The position numbers were made by a program, and so were the translations under genes. A stretch of 48,126 bases of DNA from Bacillus_I endophytica_A. GTDB lineage: Bacteria; Bacillota; Bacilli; Bacillales; Bacillaceae_H. This document shows positions 33,769 through 43,616 of the stretch, one piece after another. Each line of letters starts with the position of its first letter. Position 1 is the first letter of the stretch. The DNA is taken from contig NZ_JALAMS010000044.1 in assembly GCF_026790145.1 (NCBI RefSeq), positions 1 through 48,126 on the forward strand. Reading direction: 5' to 3'. The notes under the pieces were generated by a model. That model made no database searches. It had not been told where the DNA came from and worked only from the letters and a program-made list of their open reading frames with translations.

Positions 33769-35307
33769 TTAATGTTTGAAATGTCTTACGCCTGTAAAGA
33801 CCATCGCAATTCCGTACTCGTCTGCTTTTTGAATAGACTCTTCATCACGTACAGAGCCACCTGGTTGAATAATTGCAGTAATTCCTGCTTTAGCTGCTGC
33901 TTCAACCGTATCTCCCATTGGGAAAAAGGCATCTGAACCAAGCGCAGAACCTTTTGCTTTCTCACCAGCTTGGTTAATCGCAATGTTAGCAGAACCAACG
34001 CGATTCATTTGACCTGCCCCAACACCAACTGTCATTTCATCTTTTGCTAGAACGATAGCATTTGATTTAACATGTTTTACAACTTTCCAAGCAAGCTTCA
34101 AGTTTTTCCACTCATCTTCTGTTGGCTCGCGTTTAGTAGCTACTTTTACTTCTACATCATCAAGGCTAAGTAGATCTTCATCTTGAAGAAGTAAACCACC
34201 TTTTACAGATGTAAGCTTTACGCCTTTTGCATCATTTGCATTGAAATCAACTGTTAATAAACGAAGGTTCTTCTTCTGTTTTAACACTTCTAATGCGTCC
34301 TCATCAAATGAAGGGGCAATAATGATTTCAAGGAAAATTTCTTTCATTTTTCGTGCTGTGTGCACGTCAACAGGACGGTTTGCTGCAATGATACCGCCAA
34401 AGATTGATGTTGAATCAGCTTCATAAGCACGATCATATGCTACTTCAATGTTTTCGCCAACGCCAACACCACATGGGTTCATATGTTTAACAGCTACAAC
34501 AGCCGGTTCTGTGAATTCTTGAACAATTTCAAAAGCAGCGTTAGCATCATTGATATTGTTATAAGAAAGTTCTTTTCCATGAAGCTGTGTTGCTGTTGCA
34601 ATTGAAGCATTTGATGCTAGTGGTTTTTTATAGAAAGCTGCTTTTTGATGAGGATTTTCTCCGTATCGTAACCCTTGTACTTTCTCAAATGTTACCGTTA
34701 ATTTTTCCGGTGCTTCTTCACCTGTACGCTTTGTTAAGTATTCAGCAATCAAAGCATCATATGAAGCTGTATGACGGAACACTTTTGCTGCAAGATATTC
34801 GTTTGTTTCAAGAGATACGTTGCCGTTTTCTTTTAGCTCTTCTACAACTTTGCTATAGTCAGTAGGATCAACAAGAACAGAAATAGATTCATAGTTTTTC
34901 GCTGCTGAACGAAGCATTGTTGGTCCACCGATATCAATATTTTCAATTGCATCTTGAAGAGTTACATTATCTTTTGCAATTGTTTCTTGGAAAGGATATA
35001 AGTTAACAACCACAAGATCGATTGGAGTAATGTTATGTTCTTTTAATTGAGCAATGTGATTTTCATCATTACGACGAGCAAGCAAACCACCATGAACGTA
35101 AGGGTTTAAAGTTTTTACACGTCCGTCTAAAATTTCCGGAAACCCTGTTACATCCGATACACTCATAACGTCAACGCCATTTTCTTCTAACGTACGTTTT
35201 GTACCACCTGTTGAGATAATTTCAAAATCAAGCTCTACTAAATTTTGTGCTAGTTCTACAACGTTGTTTTTATCTGACACACTAATAAGTGCACGTTTCT
35301 TTGCCAT
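33769..35307 (-). CDS. purH: Bifunctional AICAR formyltransferase/IMP cyclohydrolase
   Basis: 512 residues, standard. The last two steps to IMP. N-terminal MGS-like cyclohydrolase (LISVSDKNNVVELAQNLVEL, STGGTKRTLEENG) and C-terminal formyltransferase with KHMNPCGVGV, the Lys-His pair of the active site, and the end TGVRHFKH. Clear GGGGGAGA site. Between purN (51 bp) and purD. Confidence 0.97.
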   Translation of the reverse strand: MAKKRALISVSDKNNVVELAQNLVELDFEIISTGGTKRTLEENGVDVMSVSDVTGFPEILDGRVKTLNPYVHGGLLARRNDENHIAQLKEHNITPIDLVVVNLYPFQETIAKDNVTLQDAIENIDIGGPTMLRSAAKNYESISVLVDPTDYSKVVEELKENGNVSLETNEYLAAKVFRHTASYDALIAEYLTKRTGEEAPEKLTVTFEKVQGLRYGENPHQKAAFYKKPLASNASIATATQLHGKELSYNNINDANAAFEIVQEFTEPAVVAVKHMNPCGVGVGENIEVAYDRAYEADSTSIFGGIIAANRPVDVHTARKMKEIFLEIIIAPSFDEDALEVLKQKKNLRLLTVDFNANDAKGVKLTSVKGGLLLQDEDLLSLDDVEVKVATKREPTEDEWKNLKLAWKVVKHVKSNAIVLAKDEMTVGVGAGQMNRVGSANIAINQAGEKAKGSALGSDAFFPMGDTVEAAAKAGITAIIQPGGSVRDEESIQKADEYGIAMVFTGVRHFKH

Positions 35308-35358
35308 TGTTTCTCCCCCTGATGAAGTTTCTATAATGAATTATACGCTAATTTTTTA

Positions 35359-35943
35359 TTAATTCAAAATTGACAGATGACGATGAATAACCTTTTGCAA
35401 GATTTTCGGGTATATAGCATGCTCAACTTCATGAATCCGTTTTGTAACGGCTTCAATGCTTTCTCCCTCACGAATTGAAACGCTTTGTTGAGCAATAATT
35501 GGCCCTGTATCAACACCTTCATCAACATAGTGAACAGTAACTCCTGTAACTTTCACCCCTGCTGCTACGGCTTGTTCTACCGCATCTTTTCCAGGGAATG
35601 AAGGAAGAAGTGAAGGATGAATGTTCACGATACCACCAGGAAAAGCTTCTAAAAGCGTCTCTCCTACAATTCGCATATAACCTGCAAGGACTACAAGCTG
35701 TACGCGATGCTCACGAAGCTTTATAAGAAGATCTTCTTCATATGCGGATTTTGATTCGTAGTCTTTTGCTGAAAATGAAAAAACGGGAATTCCTACTTTT
35801 TCCGCTCGAGCAATTACTTGTGCTCCAGGGCGGTCACAGACAACAAGAGAAATGTTTGCATCCAAGCGCTGATGTTTTACAGCTTCATAAATTGCTTGAA
35901 AATTGCTGCCATTTCCAGAAGCAAATACAGCAATATTAATCAT
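35359..35943 (-). CDS. purN: Phosphoribosylglycinamide formyltransferase
   Basis: 194 residues (family about 190-195). Transfers a formyl group from 10-formyl-THF to GAR. FASGNGSNFQAI phosphate-binding start, catalytic N-x-H in NIHPSLLPSFPG and the Asp in HYVDEGVDTGPII are present. The ATG overlaps the purM stop by 4 bp (ATGA), so translation is coupled. Confidence 0.96.
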   Translation of the reverse strand: MINIAVFASGNGSNFQAIYEAVKHQRLDANISLVVCDRPGAQVIARAEKVGIPVFSFSAKDYESKSAYEEDLLIKLREHRVQLVVLAGYMRIVGETLLEAFPGGIVNIHPSLLPSFPGKDAVEQAVAAGVKVTGVTVHYVDEGVDTGPIIAQQSVSIREGESIEAVTKRIHEVEHAIYPKILQKVIHRHLSILN

Positions 35944-36977
35944 GAAAGAGCGCCTCCACCGAACTCGATGCCTTCTTTGTTTGTAACACGTCCGATGATG
36001 TATGCTTTCTCGTTCTCGCCTTCAACTGCTTCAATTGTCTTATGAAGGTCTTCTTCAGCAACAACTAATACAAATCCAATTCCCATATTAAATACTTCGA
36101 ACATTTCACGACGATCTAAGTTACCTTTTTCCTTTAAAAACTCAAAAATAGTCGGAATCGGCCATGAACCATAGTCAATTTCCGCTCCACATCCTGCTGG
36201 AAGCATACGTGGAATATTCTCAACAAATCCCCCGCCTGTTACATGGGCCATACCAAGAATGTTCACATTCTCTGCTGCTTTTTTCACTGCTTTTACATAA
36301 AGCTTTGTTGGTGTTAGAAGTTCCATGCCAAGAGACTTATCGAATCCTTCATATGTTGTTTGAAGATCAAGACCAGCTTCATCTACAATATGACGTACAA
36401 GTGAATAACCATTGCTATGAATTCCGCTTGATGAAATTCCAATCAAAACATTGCCAGCTTTGATGTTTTCACCTGTAATAAGCTTTGATTTTTCAACAGC
36501 TCCAACAGCAAATCCTGCAAGGTCATATTCTTCTGGATCATACATACCAGGCATTTCAGCTGTTTCTCCTCCAATGAGGGCACACTCTGATTGCTCACAA
36601 CCGTCTGCAATTCCTTTTACAATGGCTTCGATTTTTTCCGGCTCGTTTTTTCCACACGCAATATAATCTAAGAAATAAAGAGGCTCAGCTCCTTGTGTAA
36701 CAATGTCATTTACACACATTGCAACAGCATCTTGACCAATTGTTTCATGATAATTCATTGTAAACGCAAGCTTTAACTTGGTTCCGACTCCGTCTGTTCC
36801 AGATACTAAAACAGGTTCTTTTAAATTGAGCTGAGATAAATCAAACATCGCTCCAAATGATCCGATGCCACCCATTACTTCTCGACGCTCAGTACGTTTT
36901 ACATGTTTTTTCATCCGTTCAACTGCTTCGTACCCAGCATGGATATCGACCCCTGCTTCTTTATATGTGTTCGACAT
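35940..36977 (-). CDS. purM: Phosphoribosylformylglycinamidine cyclo-ligase
   Basis: 345 residues. Closes the imidazole ring to make AIR. N-terminal Y-x-x-A-G-V-D-I-x-A-G motif (YKEAGVDIHAGYEA), GTDGVGTKLKLA, DYIACGK, and GGETAEMPGMY are conserved. Strong AGGAGG site, 18 bp after purF. Confidence 0.97.
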   Translation of the reverse strand: MSNTYKEAGVDIHAGYEAVERMKKHVKRTERREVMGGIGSFGAMFDLSQLNLKEPVLVSGTDGVGTKLKLAFTMNYHETIGQDAVAMCVNDIVTQGAEPLYFLDYIACGKNEPEKIEAIVKGIADGCEQSECALIGGETAEMPGMYDPEEYDLAGFAVGAVEKSKLITGENIKAGNVLIGISSSGIHSNGYSLVRHIVDEAGLDLQTTYEGFDKSLGMELLTPTKLYVKAVKKAAENVNILGMAHVTGGGFVENIPRMLPAGCGAEIDYGSWPIPTIFEFLKEKGNLDRREMFEVFNMGIGFVLVVAEEDLHKTIEAVEGENEKAYIIGRVTNKEGIEFGGGALS

Positions 36978-36995
36978 ATAAATCCTCCTCTTTCT

Positions 36996-38408
36996 TTAGC
37001 ACGTCACCTTTTCATGAGGATGTGCTGTATCTGGATAAATTTCTGTTGGATATTTACCTGTGAAACATGCCATACACTGCCCACCATTTTCAAAAGGTCT
37101 ACCAATTGCATTTACAAGACCTTCTTCACTTATAAAATAAAGTGAGTCAGCACCGATAATTTCACGCATTTCTTCTATTGAATGTTTAGATGCCATAAGC
37201 TCTTCTGTTGTTGACGTATCAATTCCATAGAAACATGGATTTTTAATTGGTGGCGCACTAATACGAACATGAACTTCTGTTGCGCCTGCTTCCCGAAGCA
37301 TGTTTACAATACGACGACTTGTTGTTCCACGAACTATTGAGTCATCAACCATAACAACACGTTTTCCTTCTACAATTTTTCGAACAGCAGAAAGTTTCAT
37401 TTTGACCCCTTGCTCACGCAGTTCTTGAGAAGGTTGGATAAATGTTCTACCAACATAGCGGTTCTTAATTAAACCAAGCTCATATGGAATTTGTGACTGT
37501 TCTGCATATCCAATAGCTGCTGAAATACTTGAATCAGGTACACCTGTTACAACGTCTGCCTCAACAGGAGCTTCTGATGCAAGCTGTTTTCCCATACTTT
37601 TACGTGCAGAGTGAACATTAATACCATCAATATTGCTGTCAGGACGAGAAAAATAGATATATTCCATACTGCACATAGCACGATTTGCGTTATAAGCAAA
37701 GCGTTCTGACGTTATGCCATCATTGTTGATTACAAGAAGTTCACCAGGCTGTACATCTCGCTCATGTTGGGCTCCAACAATGTCTAAAGCACATGTTTCA
37801 CTTGCAATGACATACGCATCACCTAGAAGACCAATAGAAAGCGGACGAAGACCATGTGGATCAAGAGCAACCATAAGGGAATCTTCTGTTAAAAGAAGAA
37901 AAGCATATGCTCCTTTTACCATTGAAAGAGCATTTTTTAACTGATCTTTTAATGTTGAAAAACCGCTTCTTTTAATAAGATGTGCTAATACTTCTGTATC
38001 CGATGTTGTTTGAAAGATACTTCCTTGGTTTTCAAGCTGATGTTTCAGCGCTGTTGCATTAACTAAGTTGCCGTTATGAGCAAGTGCCATGCTTCCTGTT
38101 TGAGAACGGAAGTGAAGAGGCTGAACGTTCTCGTAGCCTCCACCTCCTGCTGTTGCATAGCGAACATGCCCAATTGCAGCTGTTCCTTTTAAATCTTTAA
38201 GCTGACCGTTTTGAAATACTTCAGAAACAAGACCTGTGTCTTTATGAATGTTCACTGTCTCTTGGTCGCTTACAGCAATTCCCGCTCCTTCTTGACCGCG
38301 ATGCTGTAAACTGTGTAGCCCGTAGTATGTTAACTCTGCTGCTTTTTCATGACCCCAAACACCAAATACGCCGCACTCTTCGTTTAAGCCTTTGATTTCA
38401 GCAAGCAT
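36996..38408 (-). CDS. purF: Amidophosphoribosyltransferase
   Basis: 470 residues from the ATG at 38408 (GGAAAGGAG site); the frame six codons further upstream is not conserved. First committed step: PRPP plus glutamine to phosphoribosylamine. The propeptide MLAEIKGLNEE precedes the nucleophile Cys (ECGVFGVWG). PRPP loop VVMVDDSIVRGTTSRR. Cysteines for the [4Fe-4S] cluster of the B. subtilis type are present (CSMEY region, CFYG, CMAC). The start overlaps the end of purL by 25 bp. Confidence 0.96.
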   Translation of the reverse strand: MLAEIKGLNEECGVFGVWGHEKAAELTYYGLHSLQHRGQEGAGIAVSDQETVNIHKDTGLVSEVFQNGQLKDLKGTAAIGHVRYATAGGGGYENVQPLHFRSQTGSMALAHNGNLVNATALKHQLENQGSIFQTTSDTEVLAHLIKRSGFSTLKDQLKNALSMVKGAYAFLLLTEDSLMVALDPHGLRPLSIGLLGDAYVIASETCALDIVGAQHERDVQPGELLVINNDGITSERFAYNANRAMCSMEYIYFSRPDSNIDGINVHSARKSMGKQLASEAPVEADVVTGVPDSSISAAIGYAEQSQIPYELGLIKNRYVGRTFIQPSQELREQGVKMKLSAVRKIVEGKRVVMVDDSIVRGTTSRRIVNMLREAGATEVHVRISAPPIKNPCFYGIDTSTTEELMASKHSIEEMREIIGADSLYFISEEGLVNAIGRPFENGGQCMACFTGKYPTEIYPDTAHPHEKVTC

Positions 38409-40612
38409 GAGATAGCTCCTTTCCAAGCCTCTTGTAGTTGTGCTGTTGGTTCATCAATAATCAAGTTGCCTTGTGCACCTTTCACAACAAAACGTTTGCT
38501 ATCTGTTACAGTACCAATTTTCTTCGCATTCACAATATTTTCGAATGCTTCTTGGTTTTCAGGGCTTACTGTTACAACAAAGCGAGATTGTGTTTCACTA
38601 AATAGTTCAGCTACTACATCTTCACCAACTGTAATTTCAGCGCCAAGATTCTCACTGTTCATTAATTTTTCTGCTACAGCTACTGCTAATCCACCTTCAG
38701 CAATGTCATGAGCAGATGCTACAACACCATTTTGAATAGCTGTTAGAAGCTGTCCTTGACGTTCTTTTTCTGTTACCAAGTCTAAAGCAGGTGCTGCTCC
38801 AAAGATTTTTCCTTCAAGAAGTTTTTGAAGTTCACTTCCGCCAAATTCAACGTCTGCTTCTCCAAGCACATAGATGAAGTCTCCTGCTTTTTTCGCACTT
38901 TGTGTTGTAATATGTTCAAGATCGTGAATTAAACCAACCATACCAACAACTGGTGTTGGATAAACTGCTTCACCATTTGTCTCGTTGTATAATGAAACGT
39001 TCCCACCGATAACAGGAGTTGATAGTGTACGACATGCTTCACTCATTCCGTCTGCTGCTTTTTCGATTTGCCAGAAGATTTCAGGCTTCTCTGGGTTACC
39101 GAAGTTTAAGCAATCTGTAATAGCAAGTGGCTCTCCACCTGAGCAAACGATATTACGTGCAGCCTCTGCTACAGCAATTTGACCGCCGACTTCAGGATTT
39201 AAATAAAGGTAGCGAGAGTTACAGTCTGTTGTCATTGCAAGGGCTTTGTTTGTTTCACGAATACGGATAACTGCAGCATCTGAACCAGGTGCAACAACTG
39301 TGTTTGTACGTACCATATAATCATATTGACGATAAACCCATTCTTTGCTTGCCACTGTCGGCTGCTTTAAAAGGGAAAGAAGCGTTTCTTTGTAATCAGT
39401 TACACGTGGAACATAATTTTCCATTTTTTTGAATTCTTCAATATATTCAGGTTTCTTAGAAGGCTTATGGTATACTGGTGCATCTTCTGCAAGTGCATCA
39501 ACAGGTACGTCTGCCACTACTTCTCCTTTATGAAGAAGACGAAGTTTTTGATCTTCTGTTACTTTACCAATTGCAACGCCTTCAAGACCATACTTTGTGA
39601 AAAGATCAATGATCTCTTGCTCTTGGCCTTTTTTCACAACAACAAGCATGCGCTCTTGAGATTCAGAAAGCATCATTTCATATGCTGTCATTCCTGTTTC
39701 ACGTTGTGGTACAAGGTCAAGGTTCATTTCAAGTCCCATACCTGCTTTACTTGCCATTTCTGCTGAAGAACTTGTAAGACCTGCAGCACCCATATCTTGA
39801 ATTCCAACAAGTGCTTCACATTGAACAAGCTCAATACAAGCTTCAAGCAATAATTTTTCCATGAATGGGTCGCCAACTTGAACTGCTGGGCGTTTCTCAT
39901 CTGATGAATCAGAAAGTTCTTCAGAAGCAAATGTTGCTCCGTGAATACCGTCACGACCTGTTTTCGCTCCAACGTACATTACTGTGTTTCCAACGCCAGA
40001 TGCAACACCTTTTTGAATATCTTTATGATCAATTAATCCAACGCACATTGCATTTACAAGTGGGTTTCCTTCATAGCAAGGATCAAACGCAATTTCTCCT
40101 CCAACAGTTGGGATTCCGATACAGTTACCATATCCAGCAATCCCTGCAACTACTTCTTCAAACAAGTAGCGGACGCGCGGACTTAACAGCTCACCAAAGC
40201 GTAAAGAGTTTAAAATTGCGACAGGACGAGCTCCCATTGAGAAAACGTCACGAATGATTCCACCTACTCCTGTTGCAGCACCTTGATAAGGCTCAATTGC
40301 TGATGGATGGTTATGACTTTCGATTTTAAATACAACCGCTTGATCATCGCCAATATCGACAATTCCAGCTCCTTCTCCAGGACCTTGTAAGACTCTCTCA
40401 CCTGTTACTGGGAATTTCTTTAGGATTGGTTTAGAATTTTTATAGCTACAATGCTCTGACCACATAACAGCGAAAAGACCTGTTTCCGTGTAGTTCGGCA
40501 AACGACCTAATAATTCTTCAACTTTTTGAAACTCCTCATCTGTTAAACCCATTTCTTGATAAATCTTTTGCGCTTTAATTTCTTCGGTACTTGGCTCAAG
40601 AAGTAATGACAT
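38384..40612 (-). CDS. purL: FGAM synthase, large subunit
   Basis: 742 residues from the ATG at 40612 (GGAGGGAAAA site). Small-type PurL, which works with PurS and PurQ to turn FGAR into FGAM. Motifs: MWSEHCSYKNSKP with the catalytic His, KIESHNHPSAIEPYQGAATG, QDMGAAGLTSSSAEMA and TDCLNFGNPEKPE. The start overlaps the end of purQ by 17 bp. Confidence 0.96.
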   Translation of the reverse strand: MSLLLEPSTEEIKAQKIYQEMGLTDEEFQKVEELLGRLPNYTETGLFAVMWSEHCSYKNSKPILKKFPVTGERVLQGPGEGAGIVDIGDDQAVVFKIESHNHPSAIEPYQGAATGVGGIIRDVFSMGARPVAILNSLRFGELLSPRVRYLFEEVVAGIAGYGNCIGIPTVGGEIAFDPCYEGNPLVNAMCVGLIDHKDIQKGVASGVGNTVMYVGAKTGRDGIHGATFASEELSDSSDEKRPAVQVGDPFMEKLLLEACIELVQCEALVGIQDMGAAGLTSSSAEMASKAGMGLEMNLDLVPQRETGMTAYEMMLSESQERMLVVVKKGQEQEIIDLFTKYGLEGVAIGKVTEDQKLRLLHKGEVVADVPVDALAEDAPVYHKPSKKPEYIEEFKKMENYVPRVTDYKETLLSLLKQPTVASKEWVYRQYDYMVRTNTVVAPGSDAAVIRIRETNKALAMTTDCNSRYLYLNPEVGGQIAVAEAARNIVCSGGEPLAITDCLNFGNPEKPEIFWQIEKAADGMSEACRTLSTPVIGGNVSLYNETNGEAVYPTPVVGMVGLIHDLEHITTQSAKKAGDFIYVLGEADVEFGGSELQKLLEGKIFGAAPALDLVTEKERQGQLLTAIQNGVVASAHDIAEGGLAVAVAEKLMNSENLGAEITVGEDVVAELFSETQSRFVVTVSPENQEAFENIVNAKKIGTVTDSKRFVVKGAQGNLIIDEPTAQLQEAWKGAISCLLKSKA

Positions 40613-41279
40613 GATTTTCCCTCCATTGGCGAACAATTGATTGAAAAAGTTGTAATCCATCAGCGCTACCTAAAAGCTCTGATACAGCACGTTCTGGGTG
40701 TGGCATCATTCCAAGGACATTTCCTTCCTTGTTTGTGATTCCAGCAATATCTGATACACTTCCGTTTGGATTATCTTTATAACGGAAAGCAATTTGATTA
40801 TTCTCTTCAAGCTCTGCTAAAAGCTCTTCACTGCAATAGTAATTTCCTTCACCATGTGCAACTGGAATAGTAATTTCTTGTTTTTCGTTATATGCATTTG
40901 TAAACATTGTTTTATTGTTTTCTACAACAAGCGTTAATGGCTCACAAATGAATTTCAAGTTTTCATTACGCTGCATTGCGCCTGGAAGCAAACCAGATTC
41001 TAAAAGAATTTGAAATCCATTACAAACACCAAGCACTGGTTTTCCCGCTTTTGCTGCTTTTTGAACTTCTTCCATTACATTTGCAAATCTTGAAATTGCT
41101 CCACATCGTAAGTAGTCCCCGTATGAGAATCCACCAGGAAGTAAGATTCCATCAAAGCGACTTAAATCTTTTTCAGTATGACGAACATATTCTACTTCTT
41201 CGCCAAGTTCATCTTTAATTGCGTGATACATATCAACATCACAGTTTGACCCTGGGAATACAATTACTGCGAATTTCAT
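40596..41279 (-). CDS. purQ: FGAM synthase, glutaminase subunit
   Basis: 227 residues, class I glutamine amidotransferase. Nucleophile Cys in VLGVCNGFQIL, His/Glu pair in MMPHPERAV, start VIVFPGSNCDVDMYHA. Overlaps the purS stop by 4 bp (ATGA). Feeds ammonia to PurL. Confidence 0.97.
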   Translation of the reverse strand: MKFAVIVFPGSNCDVDMYHAIKDELGEEVEYVRHTEKDLSRFDGILLPGGFSYGDYLRCGAISRFANVMEEVQKAAKAGKPVLGVCNGFQILLESGLLPGAMQRNENLKFICEPLTLVVENNKTMFTNAYNEKQEITIPVAHGEGNYYCSEELLAELEENNQIAFRYKDNPNGSVSDIAGITNKEGNVLGMMPHPERAVSELLGSADGLQLFQSIVRQWRENHVITS

Positions 41280-41527
41280 ACTTTTGCCACCTCTTCAATT
41301 TCGAAACGGTAGTCTTCAATAACTGTGTTAGCTAAAAGTTTTTCACACATCTCTTTCACACGTGTTTCAACGTTTTCTGTTTCTTCTACCGTAAGTTCGA
41401 TAAATTTTCCGATACGTACTTCGCTTGCTTCTTTGTAACCTAAATGATGAAGAGATTGCTCAACTGCTGTTCCTTGTGGATCTAAAACACTTTCACGTAA
41501 TGTAACAAATACCTTTACTTTATACAT
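41276..41527 (-). CDS. purS: FGAM synthase, PurS subunit
   Basis: 83 residues, the normal size. Bridges PurL and PurQ. Conserved start YKVKVFVTLRESVLDPQGTA and the R-I-G-K segment. Overlaps the purC end by 8 bp. Confidence 0.96.
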   Translation of the reverse strand: MYKVKVFVTLRESVLDPQGTAVEQSLHHLGYKEASEVRIGKFIELTVEETENVETRVKEMCEKLLANTVIEDYRFEIEEVAKV

Positions 41528-42239
41528 GTGATTTTCCCCCGATTCGTTTTAAAATTTCTTCATATGCATCTGTAAGACCGCCAAGATCACGGCGAAATAC
41601 GTCTTTATCAAGCTTTTCATTCGTATGAACATCCCAGAAACGACATGTATCTGGTGACACTTCATCAGCTAAAATAATTGTGCCATCTTCTGTTTTTCCA
41701 AATTCTAACTTAAAATCAACAAGCGTAATGTCACGCTCAAGGAAGTATGGTAAAAGAATTTCATTTACTCGGCGAGCTAAGAACTTAATGTAAGCAAGTT
41801 CATCCCAGCCTGCTGCTTTTAAGAATAGCGCATGTTCATCTGTAATAAGCGGATCTCCAAGTGCATCATCTTTATAGTAAAGTTCAACAATTGGCTGCTC
41901 TGTTTTTGTGCCTTCTTCAACGCCAAGGCGTTTTGCAAGACTTCCTGCAATAACATTGCGAACAACAACTTCTAGAGGAATAATACTTACTTTCTTTACA
42001 AGCTGCTCATAGTTTGAAAGTCTTTCAACAAAGTGTGTTGGTACATTCTCTTTATGAAGCACTTCAAATAGTAAGCTACTAATCTCGTTATTCAATACTT
42101 TTTTACCAGCAATAGATGACTTCTTCTCACCGTTAAATGCTGTTGCATCATCTTTATATTCAAGCCATAAAATATTTTCTTGATCTGTAGCATATATTTT
42201 CTTTGCTTTTCCTTCGTACAACAATTCTTGTTTTTCCAT
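41520..42239 (-). CDS. purC: SAICAR synthase
   Basis: 239 residues. ATP-dependent ligation of aspartate to CAIR. Motifs LLYEGKAKKIYATD, the SAICAR signature with E-V-V-V-R-N in PLEVVVRNVIAGS, and LVDFKLEFG. GAGGTGAGGA site. A 70-bp gap carrying a hairpin separates it from purB. Confidence 0.97.
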   Translation of the reverse strand: MEKQELLYEGKAKKIYATDQENILWLEYKDDATAFNGEKKSSIAGKKVLNNEISSLLFEVLHKENVPTHFVERLSNYEQLVKKVSIIPLEVVVRNVIAGSLAKRLGVEEGTKTEQPIVELYYKDDALGDPLITDEHALFLKAAGWDELAYIKFLARRVNEILLPYFLERDITLVDFKLEFGKTEDGTIILADEVSPDTCRFWDVHTNEKLDKDVFRRDLGGLTDAYEEILKRIGGKSHV

Positions 42240-42277
42240 CTGTTCCTCACCTCATCTGAAGTATCAGCACTATTTTA

Positions 42278-42302
42278 GAAAGAAGGCGCAATGCCTTCTT
42301 TC
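42278..42302 (-). repeat. Perfect hairpin between purB and purC
   Basis: GAAAGAAGGC (42278-42287) pairs exactly with GCCTTCTTTC (42293-42302) around GCAAT. No T-run follows on - , so it should not stop transcription of the operon. It may change mRNA stability at this point. Outer arm shared with the ligA/camS hairpin. Confidence 0.65.
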
Positions 42303-42309
42303 CATGAAA

Positions 42310-43602
42310 TTAAAGTCCTAAACGATTAAAGATCATGTCTACATTTTTCAAATGGTGCTTGTAGTCAAAGCATTCTTCAATCTGCTCTGCTGTTAAGCGA
42401 CTTGTAATGCGCTCATCACTTTCAATTAGTGAGCGGAACGGAACTTGCTCTTCCCATGCTTGCATTGCTTTTGGTTGAACAAGGTCATATGCTTCCTCAC
42501 GAACCATGCCTGTATCAATAAGTGTAAGAAGAACACGCTGAGAGAAAATAAGACCAAATGTTTTCTCCATGTTACGCTGCATGTTTTCTGGGAAGACTGT
42601 TAGATTTTTTACGATATTGCCAAATCTGTTTAACATGTAGTTTAAAGCAATTGTTGCATCTGGTAAGATAACGCGTTCTGCTGAAGAGTGAGAAATATCA
42701 CGCTCATGCCATAAAGCAACGTTTTCGTAAGCTGTTACCATATAGCCACGAATTAAACGAGCTAAGCCTGTCATATTTTCAGAACCGATTGGGTTACGTT
42801 TATGAGGCATTGCAGATGAACCTTTTTGACCTTTTGCGAAAAACTCTTCAACTTCGCGAGTTTCTGTTTTTTGTAAGCCACGTACTTCTACTGCAAATTT
42901 TTCAATAGACGCTGCTACAAGAGCAAGTGCTGACATATAGTGAGCATGACGATCACGCTGAAGCGTTTGTGTAGAAATTGGCGCCGGTTTTAAACCAAGC
43001 TTCTCACACACAAATTTCTCAACAAATGGATCAATATTTGCGAAAGTTCCAACTGCACCAGACATTTTACCAACTGCAATGTTCTCTGCTGCATGTTTGA
43101 AACGCTCAACATTGCGCTTCATTTCTTCGTGCCAAAGAGCCATCTTTAACCCGAATGTTGTTGGCTCAGCATGAACACCATGTGTACGACCCATCATTAC
43201 TGTGTATTTATGTTCTTGTGCTTTCTCTTTTAAAATGTCAACAAAACGCTCAAGGTCTCCAATTAAGATGTCGTTTGCTTGTTTTAAAAGGTAAGAAAGA
43301 GCTGTGTCCACAACGTCTGTTGATGTTAAGCCGTAGTGTACCCATTTACGTTCTTCACCAAGCGTTTCTGATACCGCACGTGTGAAAGCAACAACATCGT
43401 GACGTGTTTCTTCTTCAATCTCTTTAATACGATTGATATCAAAAGAAGCATTCTCACGCAGTTTTTTTACATCTTCCTTTGGAATAACGCCAAGCTCTGA
43501 CCATGCTTCACAAGCTAAGATTTCAACTTCTAGCCATGCTTTAAAACGATTTTCCTCTGTCCAAATTGCTCCCATTTCTTCACGTGTATAACGTTCAATC
43601 AT
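42310..43602 (-). CDS. purB: Adenylosuccinate lyase
   Basis: 430 residues from the ATG at 43602 (GGAGGAAC site). Acts twice: cleaves SAICAR to AICAR in IMP synthesis and adenylosuccinate to AMP. Signature SSAMPHKRNP with the catalytic Ser nearby, GLTSTDVVDTA and GRTHGVHAEP are present. Standard length. Start overlaps no gene; purK ends 14 bp before it. Confidence 0.96.
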   Translation of the reverse strand: MIERYTREEMGAIWTEENRFKAWLEVEILACEAWSELGVIPKEDVKKLRENASFDINRIKEIEEETRHDVVAFTRAVSETLGEERKWVHYGLTSTDVVDTALSYLLKQANDILIGDLERFVDILKEKAQEHKYTVMMGRTHGVHAEPTTFGLKMALWHEEMKRNVERFKHAAENIAVGKMSGAVGTFANIDPFVEKFVCEKLGLKPAPISTQTLQRDRHAHYMSALALVAASIEKFAVEVRGLQKTETREVEEFFAKGQKGSSAMPHKRNPIGSENMTGLARLIRGYMVTAYENVALWHERDISHSSAERVILPDATIALNYMLNRFGNIVKNLTVFPENMQRNMEKTFGLIFSQRVLLTLIDTGMVREEAYDLVQPKAMQAWEEQVPFRSLIESDERITSRLTAEQIEECFDYKHHLKNVDMIFNRLGL

Positions 43603-43616
43603 TTTAGTTCCTCCGT

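Noticed and set aside
38408..38426. Longer start for purF, with similar extensions for purL, purB, purK, purD, gatC and pcrB
   Set aside because: The extra residues are not conserved and the internal starts generally have better ribosome sites or match the family start.
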